A stretch of DNA of 64,000 bases from Cranoglanis bouderius (lineage: Eukaryota; Chordata; Actinopteri; Siluriformes; Cranoglanididae), in NCBI GenBank assembly GCA_023630585.1, contig CM042560.1, positions 3,260,001 through 3,324,000 of the forward strand. Direction: 5' to 3'. The notes under the pieces were generated by a model that saw only the letters and a list, made by a program, of their open reading frames with translations, did no database searches and was not told the DNA's origin. Each line of letters begins with the position of its first letter. Position 1 is the stretch's first letter. Both the position numbers and the translations under genes were made by a program. Positions 48,055 to 60,489 of the stretch are shown here, in pieces.

Positions 48055-51000
48055 CTAAGAAAGACAGAGATTAAGATGAATACAATGAAGTATGGTTTCA
48101 TGTACAAGCTTTAGGTTGTCATGAAGTTATCATGGTAACACACTATTTAAATAGAGGGTTCTCTAATGGGATTTTTGGATAGTCAAACATTCCTAGCTTC
48201 CTAAAAGTGTTCCACTTGGAACTTTTCTGAAAAGAAATCATTAATTATACACACCACAGGCTTTCATGCTTGCTGAAAAGACAAATCATGACTACCAACA
48301 TTACCAAATATTTACTGTTTGCATAAAAAAAATCCACCAAAAGTTGACATGCAGATCATTCATATTGTTAATATAACATATGCAAAACAATCACCCCTCA
48401 ACCTGAGGACAAAAATATCCAAAATACCTCAATTCCACAGGAAAACCACAAACCTGGCAACCCTGCTGACTCCCTAAAATATTGTCACTAACATCTAAAG
48501 TCCAGTAATTAAAGATTCTGTGTCTGATTTGACGTTTATGCAAATGAGAGCGAAAACTGTTGAAAATCAGTCTCGCAATTCTTCAGGAAAATCTGATTTC
48601 CACTAATTTGCTGGAAATGACTCAAACACGCCAGAAAGCATCACAGGACATTTGTATTAATTAATTCGGCTGATACTTTTATCCAAAGCAACTTGTTAAG
48701 CAGGTCCACTATGAGTGGGAGTAGCCCCAAAGCCATCGTCATAACATCGGTCATGGAGTCCTGGAAGATTTTGAACACAGGGCCTGGAGGTTAGCTTTAG
48801 TTACCCCAAGCGACTGGAGCTTCTTCAATGAATCCATTTATGAGATACATGATTGTTGTCCTACAGATCAGTTGAAATTCCAAATTGAAGTATGGCAAGG
48901 CGTCTGTACTTGTGTTACAAGATCTTCTCTTCTTCTACTACAGGATATAAGCTCTTACCCACAGAGATGGTCCATGCAGCTGTGATTTTGACCCGGGCTC
49001 GGGTCCGGGAGTTGGTGCGGCTGTGCTGGATGGGGTTGCGGATGGCGACGTAGCGGTCCAGAGAGATGGCACACAGGTGCATGATGGAGGCTGTGGAGAA
49101 CAGCACGTCCAGGTAGATCCAGACAGGACACAGAGCAGATGGGAAGGGCCAGGTGTAATCTGCAAACAAGAAACACTGCAAGACAACAGGCCTGGAGAGC
49201 AAAGGAACAGGTAATAAGGACAGATTTGCTAATAGGTTTAGTATTATAAAGCGACTCAAAGTGTTTTGTCCAGCAGAGGGTGGTTTAATTCTAAGTCAAG
49301 TCATCGTGTACATATGTAGCAAGAGGTGCAAGAGTGCCTAATATCTAAGTACACATCTGAGGGAACATTACTATTAATCCCAAAGATCACTCTCAAATCA
49401 GCTGGTGGAGGATGTTTCGGGAATCCGGAGAACCTGGAGGACACACAAGTGGACATGGAGAGAGCATACAAATTTCCACAGACAATTATCCAAGTTAAGG
49501 ATTGAACCTGGACCTGTGAGGTGGCAAAACTCTACTTCAAATATGTTGATTAAATAGAATATTCTGAGTGGATGGAAGAGGAAATGTAAGCATTTTAATA
49601 AAATATTAACTAGAAATACAACTAAAGTAGGAGATCTGTAGCCATGGAGTTTGTGAAGTGGGAAATTTGTAGTGATGGGAATTCTATCTCTTTTCAGTGA
49701 GTCAGATAATTCGACTCAATAAGAGTTGACTCCCAAAAAGCTCATTTTCATTTTTCTCTAAAGTGGACAAAAGTTTGCAATATTTTGAGCAGTGATTTGT
49801 TTTTCTTTGGCTGAAATTGTTTCGTGAAATATTATTCTACCTTCTTTAAGTTGCATTTTATTTAAAAGAACTGTTTAAAAATGTAAAAATCAGCAAGGCA
49901 CTACAAATGTGTAAGCACTCTTGCACTGTGCCTGCTGTGTCTGTGCTTCATTAAGGAGATTTATTTCTATTTATTCTGATAACTGATTGCATCTTTAACA
50001 AGCAGCCCTCATAAACACAGCTGAGAGGCAAACACATGACTTAGCATTCACACTAACAAAAAGCCCAGATGCTGAAAAGAGGTTTCCATGGAATTATTTT
50101 TGATTAAATTAACTGGCAAGAGCATCGGCATTGCCGACATCTACACAACAAAGAAAAAGTAAAAAAGTGTTCACTTAAAAGAGTCAGTTCAAAGGACCAG
50201 CTCGTTGACGAATGACACATCACTAGAAATTCAGCATTAGAATTAAACTAACATGTATATCTGCCTTACATGTGAAAAATGTTATGTAATTGCCATGAGG
50301 GCTTCCAAAACAGTTCATAAACACTTTTTAAACATATGAAAATGAGTCTGATTAACAGTTTCATTTCAGAAAAGAGTGAGATGTATCAGGTTATTAGCAG
50401 TGCATGTAACATAGAGAGCAAATCATGGTACCAGAACACATTCTGGAAGCAGGTGCTGATAACCTAAAATGATGTTTGCTTTTCATTTTGTGACAGCACA
50501 TCATATCAGACAGATTTGTGTTCTTTGGAGCTAATTGTCATCCCCTGAGCTAACTCTAGATGCGAATCCGTCTGAGATGAGGTTCATTCTGCTTACAGTC
50601 GAAAAGCTTAAGGACTATTAGTGAACAATTGTGCTGAACAGAAAGAAAAAAGGAAATCATCTGGGAAAGATGAAGGAACTCTGGAGATTATGTGCTGAGG
50701 GATTTTGGGTGTGAAAGCGCTGGAGCGAGGGGCAAATTTAGAGCTTAGCCCTGGAGCTCATTACAGCTCTTCAGTCACACTCTGGAGAGATATTACATTG
50801 TGGAAGGATTCCCAAAATGCATCCAACTCTCATCAGAAGAGGACGGAATTAGTCTGACCACAACAAGGCTGCAAAGGAATGCCATCCCCATGGTTAAAAA
50901 AACATCTATTCTATAAAACTACAGTAAACAGTATTGAAAAAGAGACTAAATGTCAAAAACCTCCAAAAGTGAAGACCAGCGATAAGCAGTGAAAGATGTT

Positions 51001-53198
51001 CAGTGTTACTAAAACACTCATTTATAACCTTGGGATCATCTATAAGTGCTGTTGAATTCTTGATTCTGATTGGTCAGAAGGCGTTGATTAATTTTCTATA
51101 ACAGCAGCTTTGACAAAAGTTTAAATCACAGCCCAGATAGCATACATTTCTGGGCCTCATCTGGGCCAACTATGGTACATATGGCTCAGTTCTGGCAATG
51201 GCAAAGGTCATATGGGCCGTATCTGGCCCACACACAACAAGCCGGTATTAGGCTTGTTTTGTCTGGACCCACATCTGGCCCAGAAGCCAGCCACACTCAG
51301 GTTGAGTCATTGCCGTCATTCCATACTGTATGCGGGCAAGATGTCATTTGTTATCTGGGAGGTCTATATTAAAGCACATTTTCCAATATATTATCATTTC
51401 TATAATAACAACTTACAAAGAGACTTGTATCTTGTAACTCGGATGCTCAACATAGACAGATTTTAAAATGTCTAATCGTGAAATTTTTGCTGAGAAGTCT
51501 CCGATGTGAGCTGTGTTTGTAGAGAATGACTGTTTATAACTCCTATAATGTAAGTGATAACAGAAACTAACTTGCTTAAGGGATGTTTCAGAGCATTAAA
51601 TCAAACTATAAATGGATAAAAAGCATGACATTGTCAGTTAAAAACGGAAAATTGTAATAATTGGCAAATTGCTGTGGTGTAAGAGAAATAAAACACTTAG
51701 TGACATGGTGTTATAAGAAAATAATCAATTTCAGGGTGGTAACGGTAACTCTGCTTCATTACACCGCCCTGTTGTTGAATATGTTTCATATCCTGTAGTC
51801 TTTATTCCTTATGCATACTATTTCATATTAATTCAGCTGATAATAGGCTATCTAGATATCTGGTTTGTGAAGCTGCCTATATTCCTGAGGTAAAAGTTAA
51901 ACATGCTCCTGAGGTAATAAAAAAAAAAAATTACATATTTTCCTAAAGTAAAAATTACAAGTTCCTGAGGTAAAAGTTAAACAAGTTCTTGAGGGAAAAA
52001 GATACACATGTTGCTGTGGTAAAAGTTACATATTTTCCTGAGGTAAAAATGACGTTCCTGAGGTAAAAGTTACACATAATCCTGACACACAAGTTAAACA
52101 TGCTCCAGTGGTAAAAGTTACATATTTTCCTGAAGTAAAAATTACATGTTCCTGAGGTAACAAACTTAGGGAGATCAATTTTAAGCTTAAAGATTCATTG
52201 TAAGCCTTTTCTTTCTCAATGGGAAGGATTTTATGGTATTTCCAGAGCAATTGAACAAGATTTAAACAACAAATTTCAAAACTAATTTTTTTTTTTTTCT
52301 CTCCAGGCTGTGAATGTAGATGTGCTCCAAAACGTTTCCACCATTTTCCCTAATTTTTAAAACAAGTGTAACACAAGATACACATATTCCTATTCAAAAC
52401 TCTTTGGTCATAGAGCAATAGCATTGCAAATCACCTGTACTGACTTCTAACGGCACCTGCTAAGCTATCAAAAAATTATTCAATTCCTTCCACATCAAAA
52501 GACTTAGCAGCATCTTTTCATTTCTCATAAAATGTCAGACAGAAACAGAATCCAATTTACAAACACGTCAGCAGTGTTTGATTCTTTGTTTACGATAGGA
52601 TGTCCCCCCATCTGCCATCTTCTCAACTACAGATATACAGCCCAGATTTGTGCTACTGGAACTACTGGTGTGAATGGTATACATGTCAGATGCTTTTCTC
52701 AGTTATTTGATGGACACTGCGTTTTTAGACTTGCTAACCTTTTCCTGGACACTATTTTGGCACCCACTATTTAAAGAAGAGATACATGACCTTCAACACA
52801 GTGTGTGAATTAGAGCTCAGGACAGGCATGAAATTGAAGCCTGAGCCAGGAAGTGTGATAATAAATCTGTCTCTCACCAACTCTGACTTGCACCTGCTGC
52901 AGGATGGAATGGTGGCTGGAGAGAAGAAAAGCCAGGGCATAGCTATCAATGCTCAAAATATCATTACCAGCACTGATGCTGTACACCGGAGCTAGTCGAA
53001 TTCTTTAACAAGTGAACCATGTGGGGAAATCATGTGGGAAATACAGGCCGAGCCACAATAAATGTAGTACAGATAAGGGTTCTGTGAGAAAAAAAGGTAC
53101 TGTAAAGATATATTCATGCTAGCGCAAGTTTTATAAGTAATTATGTGGGGAAATAATTTTTCGGTCACAGTGGAGATTCCAAAGTTGAAAAAAAAAAC

Positions 53199-53231
<33 letters not shown>

Positions 53232-55217
53232 CTGATATCAAGCGGTTATGTGGTTTTTCTGGTTATAACGTGATATTTTTCTCATTATAACGTGATATTT
53301 TTCTGGTTATAACGTGATGTTTTTCTCATTATAACGTGATGTTTTTCTGGTTATAACGTGATGTTTTTCTCATTATAACGTGATATTTTTCTGGTTATAA
53401 CGTGATGTTTTTCTCATTATAACGTGATATTTTTCTGGTTATAACGTGATGTTTTTCTCATTATAACGTGATGTTTTTCTGGTTATAACGTGATGTTTTT
53501 CTGGTTATAACGTGATGTTTTTCTGGTTATAACGTGATATTTTTCTCATTATAACGTGATATTTTTCTGGTTATAACGTGATATTTTTCTCATTATAACG
53601 TGATATTTTTCTGGTTATAACGTGATGTTTTTCTCGTTATAACGTGATGTTTTTCTGGTTATAACGTGTTGTTTTTCTGGTTATAACGTGATATTTTTCT
53701 GGTTATAACGTGATATTTTTCTCATTATAACGTGATGTTTTTCTCGTTATAACGTGATGTTTTTCTGGTTATAACGTGATGTTTTTCTGGTTATAACGTG
53801 ATGTTTTTCTGGTTATAACGTGATGTTTTTCTGGTTATAACGTGATGTTTTTCTGGTTATAACGTGATGTTTTTCTGGTTATAACGTGTTATTTTTCTGG
53901 TTATAACGTGATGGTTTTCTGGTTATAACGTGATGTTTTTCTGGTTATAACGTGATGTTTTTCTGGTTATAACGTGTTATTTTTCTGGTTATAACGTGAT
54001 GGTTTTCTGGTTATAACGTGTTGTTTTTCTGGTTATAACGTGATGGTTTTCTGGTTATAACGTGATGGTTTTCTGGTTATAACGTGTTGTTTTTCTGGTT
54101 ATAACGTGTTATTTTTCTGGTTATAACGTGATGGTTTTCTGGTTATAACGTGTTGTTTTTCTGGTTATAACGTGATGGTTTTCTGGTTATAACGTGATGG
54201 TTTTCTGGTTATAACGTGTTGTTTTTCTGGTTATAACGTGATGTTTTTCTGGTTATAACGTGATGTTTTTCTGGTTATAACGTGATGTTTTTCTGGTTAT
54301 AACGTGATGTTTTTCTGGTTATAACAATGTTTTTTTGTCGTTATAACGCAACGTTTTTCTGGTTATAATATGATGATTTTCTTGTTATAACGTGATGACT
54401 TTTCTTGTTTTAACAAGATGTAGCACTTCCGTAGTACGGAACAATAACTTGACATGGGTTCTCGTTGCTTGGACAGCAGACTTCAAATATGAATTCAATT
54501 ACATGGACGCTGCTATCTAATAGCATTACATCACTGTTATTGTGATAACTCACTTCTGGTTTACAAGCATACCGTATGGACATCGTTCTGGAAGAGATAA
54601 GAGCATAGAGAACAGGAAGGATAACAGTGATAATCACAGTGGACTACACAATTTTATTTTGCCTTGTTGCGCTTTTTGTACTTTGTGATCCAGGTGTTCG
54701 TGTTTAACTTATCTTGCCTTAACCTACAACGGCAAGCGAATTTCCACTAGCAGCGAGTGCATTATTTATTATGCTGTTAAGGCAAATCTGATAGTAAGGC
54801 TCACAACACCGGCAACATAATTCTGAGTAATATTATTTTTGTATACATGAGCCTAATTATTCAGCTCATCAAAGTAAGAGGGTCAATATTTTTTTAATTA
54901 CAGAGTATCAGTGGAGCAGCATCTGTGCAATTTAATTAATCCAATATCAAAGCAAAGCTAATTCCACACACATGCTCATCACATCATAATTCATTTTGCT
55001 TAAATGTTAAATGTCATATCTGTCCAGAATGCAGAAAAGAGCTGAGACGTTTTAGGCACAGCTGGATTGTGTTTCCAATCAACCCAATGCTGCCAGTTCA
55101 CTCGCACACTAATACAAATACGGTCAAATGTTCTTGGGCGGTCTGTGGTAAAACATCTTTCTTTTTCTTCCTAAACTGTTGATTTCTCTTTGAATAAACA
55201 TGTCTGTTCTGTTTTCT

Positions 55218-55272
<55 letters not shown>

Positions 55273-56022
55273 CTGACCCTTTGACAAGACAGCTGCAGAC
55301 AGTTAACATGTTTCTTGGACTATGTCATAATATCTGTTAATATGACTGGATGTGTGTTTAAGTTAAGGCCTCAGGAAGGCATCATGTAGCCCTATGCACA
55401 ACATCCATAAGAAAGAACTGCAAATTTTAGATTGGAAAAAATTTTAAAACTTGCCAACAACTGAGGATTGTTATTAATAGCCTATAAATGCAGGTGTTAT
55501 GTAGGCTTTATGTAAAAAATTACCCAAATCTGCCTTATCTTAATTTTCCCTTAAAAATATGTTCATTTTTACGAGTCTTTGTGTTCTCCTGCTCTAACTC
55601 ACACATAATATTCACATATTTCTCTAATAAATGTAAACGCCTTCAACTGACTCACTGTAAAGTATGGTCACCATGGCGACGGGCATGACCAGCAGGCCCA
55701 GCAGCATGTCCGTTATAGCCAGCGACATCAGGAAGTAGTTTGTGGCATTCTGCAGCTTCCTTTCCAGACTCACGGCCATGATGACCAGGATGTTGCCCGT
55801 CACCGTGACGACAATGGCCAGCAGGATCAACAGAGCCAGCCAGTTCTTCTGCATGGTCCCGAGGGCACGTGACTCCATCGGCACGTTTACTCCCTCACCG
55901 ACCTCGCTGGAGTTTGCAGAATCATTGGGCAAGACGTTACCCAGAAGCCCCGGGAGCCAGAGGTCTGCTCCTGGTCTGAACCCATTTGTGCTCCTGTTCG
56001 CTCTTTGTTCCTCGTCCGACAT
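47249..56022 (-). CDS. htr2a: Serotonin receptor 5-HT2A, complete, three coding exons
   Basis: Gq-coupled class A receptor for serotonin at the plasma membrane. Exons on the minus strand: 56022-55656, 49159-48959, 48054-47249. Phases join (1, 1) and the sum is 1374 nt, 457 residues plus stop (human 471). Features: sequons NRS and NDS/NSS in the N-terminus; TM1 from about residue 60; TM3 WIYLDVLFSTAS with the amine-binding Asp; DRYVAI; TM5 after DDSFVLIGSFVAFFIPL; the 2A-type third loop LPRGSLSSERLFSR and SISNEQKASKVLG; TM6 MWCPFFITN; TM7 NPLVY. It ends VSHV, a class I PDZ ligand like human VSCV. The third loop and tail match 2A rather than 2B or 2C. The middle exon has the human length (201 nt). 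A sharp contrast with the AT-rich introns is visible. Confidence 0.96.
48959..49159 (-). CDS. htr2a: htr2a coding exon 2: TM3 and DRY
   Basis: 201 nt. YTWPFPSALCPVWIYLDV, then HLCAISLDRYVAIRNPI, ending WTISVG. Acceptor gtttgcag, donor GTGG|GTAAGA. Confidence 0.96.
49160..51049 (-). other. htr2a intron 1, acceptor-side part; no other gene seen
   Basis: AT-rich with no internal exon. The short frames are not protein-like. Confidence 0.5.
51050..51790 (+). repeat. Dispersed repeat R1, copy 6, apparently interrupted
   Basis: Starts 'gttgaattcttgattctgat' and 'tggtcagaaggcgttgatta' and resumes at about 51525 through 'ggcaaattgctgtggtgtaa' to 'ggtggtaacggtaactctgc'. The middle (about 51130-51330) has a different vocabulary built on 'ctgggcc' and 'tggccca' words, so it is probably another insertion. 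Confidence 0.55.
51880..52170 (+). repeat. Decayed minisatellite, units of about 15-35 bp
   Basis: Repeats of 'ttcctgaggtaaaagttaca' and variants (gctcctgaggtaa, ttttcctgaagtaaaaatta), about nine copies with irregular spacing. Confidence 0.75.
52171..53187. other. htr2a intron 1, no gene seen
   Basis: The open frames at 52532-52774, 52786-52995 and the opposite strand overlap and have no domain I recognise. The 69-residue frame (MTFNTVCELELRTGMKLKPE) is moderately protein-like but has no supporting splice context. Confidence 0.4.
53188..53231 (+). repeat. Poly-A runs next to the 22-bp array
   Basis: Two A runs (about 9 and 26 nt) lie immediately before the 22-bp tandem array. Confidence 0.9.
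53252..54420 (+). repeat. 22-bp tandem repeat array, about 50 copies, in htr2a intron 1
   Basis: Unit CTGGTTATAACGTGATGTTT plus TT (22 bp). In the left part, units with CTGG alternate with units with CTCATT, giving 44-bp dimers. The right part is mainly CTGG units with GTGATG, GTGTTG, GTGTTA or GTGATGG variants in a mixed higher-order pattern. The final units (from about 54320) are more diverged, as expected at an array edge. No spacers and no variation of the CRISPR type. Confidence 0.97.
54421..55655. other. htr2a intron 1, donor-side part; no gene seen
   Basis: Contains a (TTTC)n tract at 55219-55272; no coding content. Confidence 0.5.
55219..55272 (+). repeat. (TTTC)n microsatellite
   Basis: About 13 TTTC units. 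Confidence 0.95.
55656..56022 (-). CDS. htr2a: htr2a coding exon 1: N-terminus to TM2
   Basis: Starts at ATG 56022 (MSDEEQRANRSTNG). TM1 LALLILLAIVVTVTGNILVI, then QNATNYFLMSLAITDMLLG. Donor TACA|GTGAGT. The join gives ILYNYTWPFPS, as in the human ILYGYRWPLPS. Confidence 0.95.
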
Positions 56023-56404
56023 GGTTGTGACGTGGTGAGATGACAGTCAGTGTAGACAGCAGATCAAATCCAGATACGTAGAAAGTGTCATTGAGGAGCT
56101 GTAAATGTCAGACCCCAGATGTTCTTCAAAGACACACACTGAATGGATTTATACTGAGGCAGGTTCTGACTGCGGCCAGCTGTGATGATGGATAAATGAC
56201 TGAAAAAAAATTGGAGAAACCCAAATGTAATTAACGTGTGCTTGCTTTACCCCCTAGTCCTTCCTTATTATGTGGATATCCATCTTCAAGCATATTATTG
56301 AGTGACTGAATTGACACTAATAGGAAATGTATGAGTTATGAGGGTGAAGTCTAGATTTGTTGATGGCTCCTGTGAGTTTAAGGCATATTCTTTCTCCCCT
56401 GTCA

Positions 56405-56590
56405 ATCATAGCAACACTAGCCAATCATGGGCATCTGTGAGCTCATGTATGTGGAAGAGGGCAGACCATGCCTTCGTCCAAGTGTGCTACGAAGCAGCTC
56501 GAAAAGATGCCACCAAAGATGACTTCTCGGAGGAAGCATGGTAGGGCTGGCAGGTGGGAACTGGCAGGTGACCAAATTGGGGAGAAAAGT
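56405..56590 (+). repeat. Dispersed repeat, 'ctcggaggaagca' family, copy 2
   Basis: Carries 'agccaatcatgggcatctgt', 'gagctcatgtatgtggaaga', 'tctcggaggaagcatggt' and 'gggaactggcaggtgacca'. Related to the minus-strand copy at 20500-20690. About 400 bp upstream of the htr2a ATG. Confidence 0.6.
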
Positions 56591-57626
56591 AGATTATTTT
56601 GCATTATAAGTGGAGTATTTTGAAACAATTGCTCATAAAAATGATATAAAGAAGCAAGACATGAGAAGCGAGGCTGGTTTCCTTCTACCCCAAACTGTAG
56701 ATTCATTCAGCCAATCAGTGACAGTGGTGACAGGTGATTACAAAGACTGACACGCCCCCTAGATTTAATTTCCATCTACTGTATATGGGCTGATATTTTC
56801 TTCACTGAATACACCCGTAACACATCATCAGCAGTGATGTGAAATACAGTCGTAGGTGTAATGAACATGAACAAGGTGGATTTTTCTTTTAATCATCATC
56901 TATCATCCTTTTTTCCCCCAAGATGTGTTTGAGGGGGAAACTAAAGTAGATAATGTAGTAAAGCATATATTGTCCAATCAAAATACAAATTACACAAAAA
57001 GACAGACAATTGAACTGTACGTTTTTTGGGGGGGTTTTTTTGGTTACAAAAGGGTTACAACTTTTCCGTTTAGGAAGTTTCGACGTGACATGAAGCCAGA
57101 AGAGGATTACAGAGTTCAAACTCTTAAAAAAATATATAAATTCTGAATGCAGCTGCATATCTGCCTTTAAGCGTGTGTGTGTGTGTGTGATATAATTCTT
57201 ATTATGCCATCAATGAGACCTCATGTATAATATAATCAATTACTCAGTCCTAATAGTTTCATTCCCAAGGTCTTGGTAGATATCATATTTCAGCCGTCTA
57301 TCTAATATCACTGTGTTTGCTAATTATTATTTAATTAAGACTTCCTTGAAAGTTTATAACCTCACACATCTAATAAATATCAAACAAACGTTCAAGTTTA
57401 CCTTCTATTGACTTCAGAAGCATTTCCTGAGCAATACAATCCTTTCTGCTCTTTTTCCATCCAGCAATACCCTCAGCGCTCCAGAGCGGTCAGCATCCAA
57501 GTGAGATAAACTCATCGCAGAATCCATTCCCTGTCTCTCTCAGACGCTCCACACCTCGTTCTCACAGCCTCTATTCCATCTCTCTTTCCCTTTTCACCCT
57601 CCCTCTCTCACACTCGCTTACTCACC

Positions 57627-57697
<71 letters not shown>

Positions 57698-57980
57698 CTT
57701 CACAATCCTCTCAGGCTCTACAATCCCGAACTGAAGGCAGCTCGTTTGAGCTCTCTCCAGAAAACCTCTTCTTTCTTTGCTCCTTCAGGCAAGACAAAAA
57801 ACATCCAAACACATGCACAAGAACACATTCACCCACATTTCTCTCCTCGTCCTGTATTTAAAGAATTACTGAAGCTAATTTTTCATTCCTTCAGCCTCCT
57901 CAGAGTTCTCTTCTCTTTCTCTGAAGCCTTGCCATCAAATCCACATGGGCGACTTGATCATTTGAGTAACACTGAGTATA
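56591..57980. other. htr2a upstream region, no gene seen
   Basis: Includes a (GT)n at 57172-57189 and a (CT)n at 57631-57692. The htr2a 5' non-coding exon(s) may lie here but cannot be placed from sequence alone. Confidence 0.4.
57631..57692 (+). repeat. (CT)n microsatellite
   Basis: About 30 CT units. Confidence 0.95.
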
Positions 57981-58232
57981 AACTGATCAGCCATAACATT
58001 AAATTGCCTAATATTGTGTAGGTCTCTCTTGTGCCACCAAAACAGCTCTGACCCGTCGAGGCATGGACTCCACAAGACCTCTGAAGGTGTGCTGTGGTAT
58101 CTGGCACCAAGACATTAGCAGCAGATCCTTTAAGTCCTGTAAATTGCAAGATGGGGCCTCCATGCATCGCACTTGTTTGTCTAGAAGATTCCGCAGATGC
58201 TCGATCAGATTGAGATCTGGGGAATTTGGAGG

Positions 58233-58597
58233 TCAAGTCAACACCTTGAACTTTTTCTCATGTTCCTCAAACCATTCCTGAACAATTTTTGCAGTGTAGC
58301 AGGGCGCATTATCCTGCTGAAAGAGTCCACTGCCACTAGGGAATACCGTTACCATGAAGGGGTGTACTTGGTCTGCAACAATGTTTAGGTAGGTGGTACG
58401 TGTCAAAGTAACATCCACATGAATGTCAGGACCCACGGTTTCCCAGCAGAACATTGCCAGAACATCACACTGCCTCCGCTGACTTGCCTTCTTCCCATAG
58501 TGCATCCTGGTGCCATCTCTTCCCCAGGTAAGCAACACACACACACCTGGCTGTCCACATGATGTAAAAGAAAACATGATTCATCAGACCAGGCCAC
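58233..58597 (-). pseudogene. Tc1 transposase catalytic fragment (pseudogene)
   Basis: Two overlapping minus-strand frames carry the first catalytic Asp (AWSDESCFLL) and the second (FQQDNAPCYTAKIVQEW). They are joined by a frameshift near 58480. The remainder of the domain, with C-terminal residues like DLKDLLL, continues out of frame to about 58010. Confidence 0.85.
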
Positions 58598-58735
58598 CTT
58601 TTTCCATTGCTCAATGGTCCAGTTCTGATGCGCACGTGCCCATTTTAGGCATTTCGGTAGTGGACAGGGGTCAGCATGGGCAGTCTGACCAGTCTGTGGC
58701 TACGCAGTAAGCTGTGATGCACTGTGTGTTCTGAC

Positions 58736-59912
58736 CAGGGGCGTTTCTAGAGTCTGATTACTACTGGGGCACAAGCCCGTCAAGAATTTTACAAAAGTAG
58801 CTACTTGAAAATTTCTAGGGCGGGTCTGGGGGCATGGCCCCGGTGAAGATTTTTTTTTTTTTTTTGCAAAAATAGTACCAAAGCATTCAAGTCTGGTGAC
58901 TTTGGGAGTAGTATGTAATTATTTATTTATTTATTTTCTTTAATCATATTATGCAACAAACATTAACGTAAGGCTGCGTTGACATTTTTATTATATCTGG
59001 GTAATTTATTTGAGGGGTAGTGAAATGAAATTCTGAAATGTAGATCATTCAAATGCAGCGTTTGTCCTGCTGTCTGCTTCCCCTCACCTGACTGATGATG
59101 CTCCATCTGCCACCTTTGGAATGTAATAAGTTCATATATCCATGGATAAATAAAAATAAGCTAAGTAGGACTAAGTAGATCACTCCTTGCAAACAGTACA
59201 GCAGTACATTTAAAAAAAAATTTATTTAAAAAAACATAACTAGCATTTTCGTGAGTAAACTAACTTACATTTACTCATATATTAATTTATTAACTAGTTA
59301 TAACTAGCCCCCTAAATGAACAAATCCCTTCAAAAAGCTTTCACTGATGATGACTAAATCACATCGTTGGTGGCAGAATCCCAAATTAGAAGAGACAAGC
59401 AAGCATTCTTTTAGCAGTTAACAAGCTAACGTTATCATCAAATCTGTGCCAAGTAAATTAGATCTGGAAAACGGGATGTCCTCATTCAACTAAATACAAA
59501 TATCCATATCCTACACATTAACACAGCGATTAGCGTTAGCCTGGTAGTTACCTCTCCTCAGCTACAATGTTGCATTATGATTCATAATTTATGAATTAAC
59601 GTTTGACTGCAAGTCGAGGTTTCCACGGGGAAAAGAGAGGGGAGGAGGAGCACAGCGAGGAGGACGAGTTGTGTGATAGAAGAGGATCTGAGGGATATTT
59701 TGGCTTCGGCTGGCGTTACAATCAGCATTCATGTTTTAAATAATTCAAATGATGTAAATGATAACGTGCAATGAATAGGAAAGTCTATTTTCAGACGTAT
59801 CTATTATAATATACCTCATCAGACAATGATTTATCAGGAAAAATTGTACTGGAGCACAGCAACATTTTACTGGGGCTCGATCCCCAGTAAAAAGGGTCTA
59901 GCGACGCCCCTG
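58736..59912 (+). mobile_element. Non-autonomous hAT element with perfect 8-bp target duplication
   Basis: Left end CAGGGGCGTTTCTAGA, right end TCTAGCGACGCCCCTG; further matching inside (TTACTACTGGGGC against CCCCAGTAAAAAG). Flanked by GTTCTGAC at 58728-58735 and again at 59913-59920, an exact 8-bp duplication as made by hAT transposases. 1177 bp, no transposase frame. Removing it and one duplication rejoins the Tc1 element. Confidence 0.95.
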
Positions 59913-60075
59913 GTTCTGACACCTTCCTATCATAGCAAGTGTTAACTTTTTTCAGCAATTTGTGCTACAGTAGTTCTGTGGGAGCAGACCAGACGGGCTA
60001 GTCTTCGCTTCCTGCATAAGTGAGCCTTGGGCGCCCATGACCCTGTCACTGGTTCACCGGTTGTCCTTCCTTGGA

Positions 60076-60267
60076 TCACTTTTGGTAGGTACTAACCACT
60101 GCATACCAGGAACACCCCACATGACCTGATGTTTTGAAGATGCTCTGATCCAGTCGTCTAGCCATCACAATTTCGCCCTTGTCAAAGTCGTTCAGATCCT
60201 TACGCTTGCCAATTTTTACTGCTTCCAACCCATCACCTTCGAGAACTGATTGTTCACTTGCTGCCAA
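60076..60267 (-). pseudogene. Tc1 transposase N-terminal fragment (pseudogene)
   Basis: Reads GKRKDLNDFDKGEIVMARR, then a decayed helix-turn-helix (GHVGCSWYAVVSTYQK). Belongs to the element at 57981-60360. The part between here and 58597 is split by the hAT insertion. Confidence 0.82.
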
Positions 60268-60489
60268 ATATATCCCACCCCTTGACAGGTGCCACTGTAA
60301 CTAGATAATCAATGTTATTCACTTCACCTGTCAGTGGTTTTAATGTTATGGCTGATCGCTGTATATCACAGACAACAAATTTCAGGAACAAGATGGAAAG
60401 AAGCTCCAATAACATAATAATATCAACCTTATAAAAATATCAACTGACCATTTACAGACAGATTTACAGTAGAAACAGTAGAAATTGTT

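Larger units (their letters stand above)
57981..60360 (-). mobile_element. Tc1-like element, second family, interrupted by a hAT element
   Basis: Ends AACTGATCAGCCATAACATT and the reverse complement AATGTTATGGCTGATC. A few bases inside the left inverted repeat are missing compared with the copy at 34904. Without the hAT insertion and its duplicated 8 bp, the element is about 1.2 kb. The minus strand holds transposase pieces: N-terminus near 60225 (GKRKDLNDFDKGEIVMARR), and the catalytic domain 58597-58233 (AWSDESCFLLHHVD, HVDVTLTRTTYLNIVADQ, LFQQDNAPCYTAK). Frameshifts and the insertion disable it. Confidence 0.92.

Noticed and set aside
53252..54420. Regular 22-bp repeats as a possible CRISPR array
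   Set aside because: Units are directly adjacent with no unique spacers, and the surrounding sequence is a vertebrate intron.
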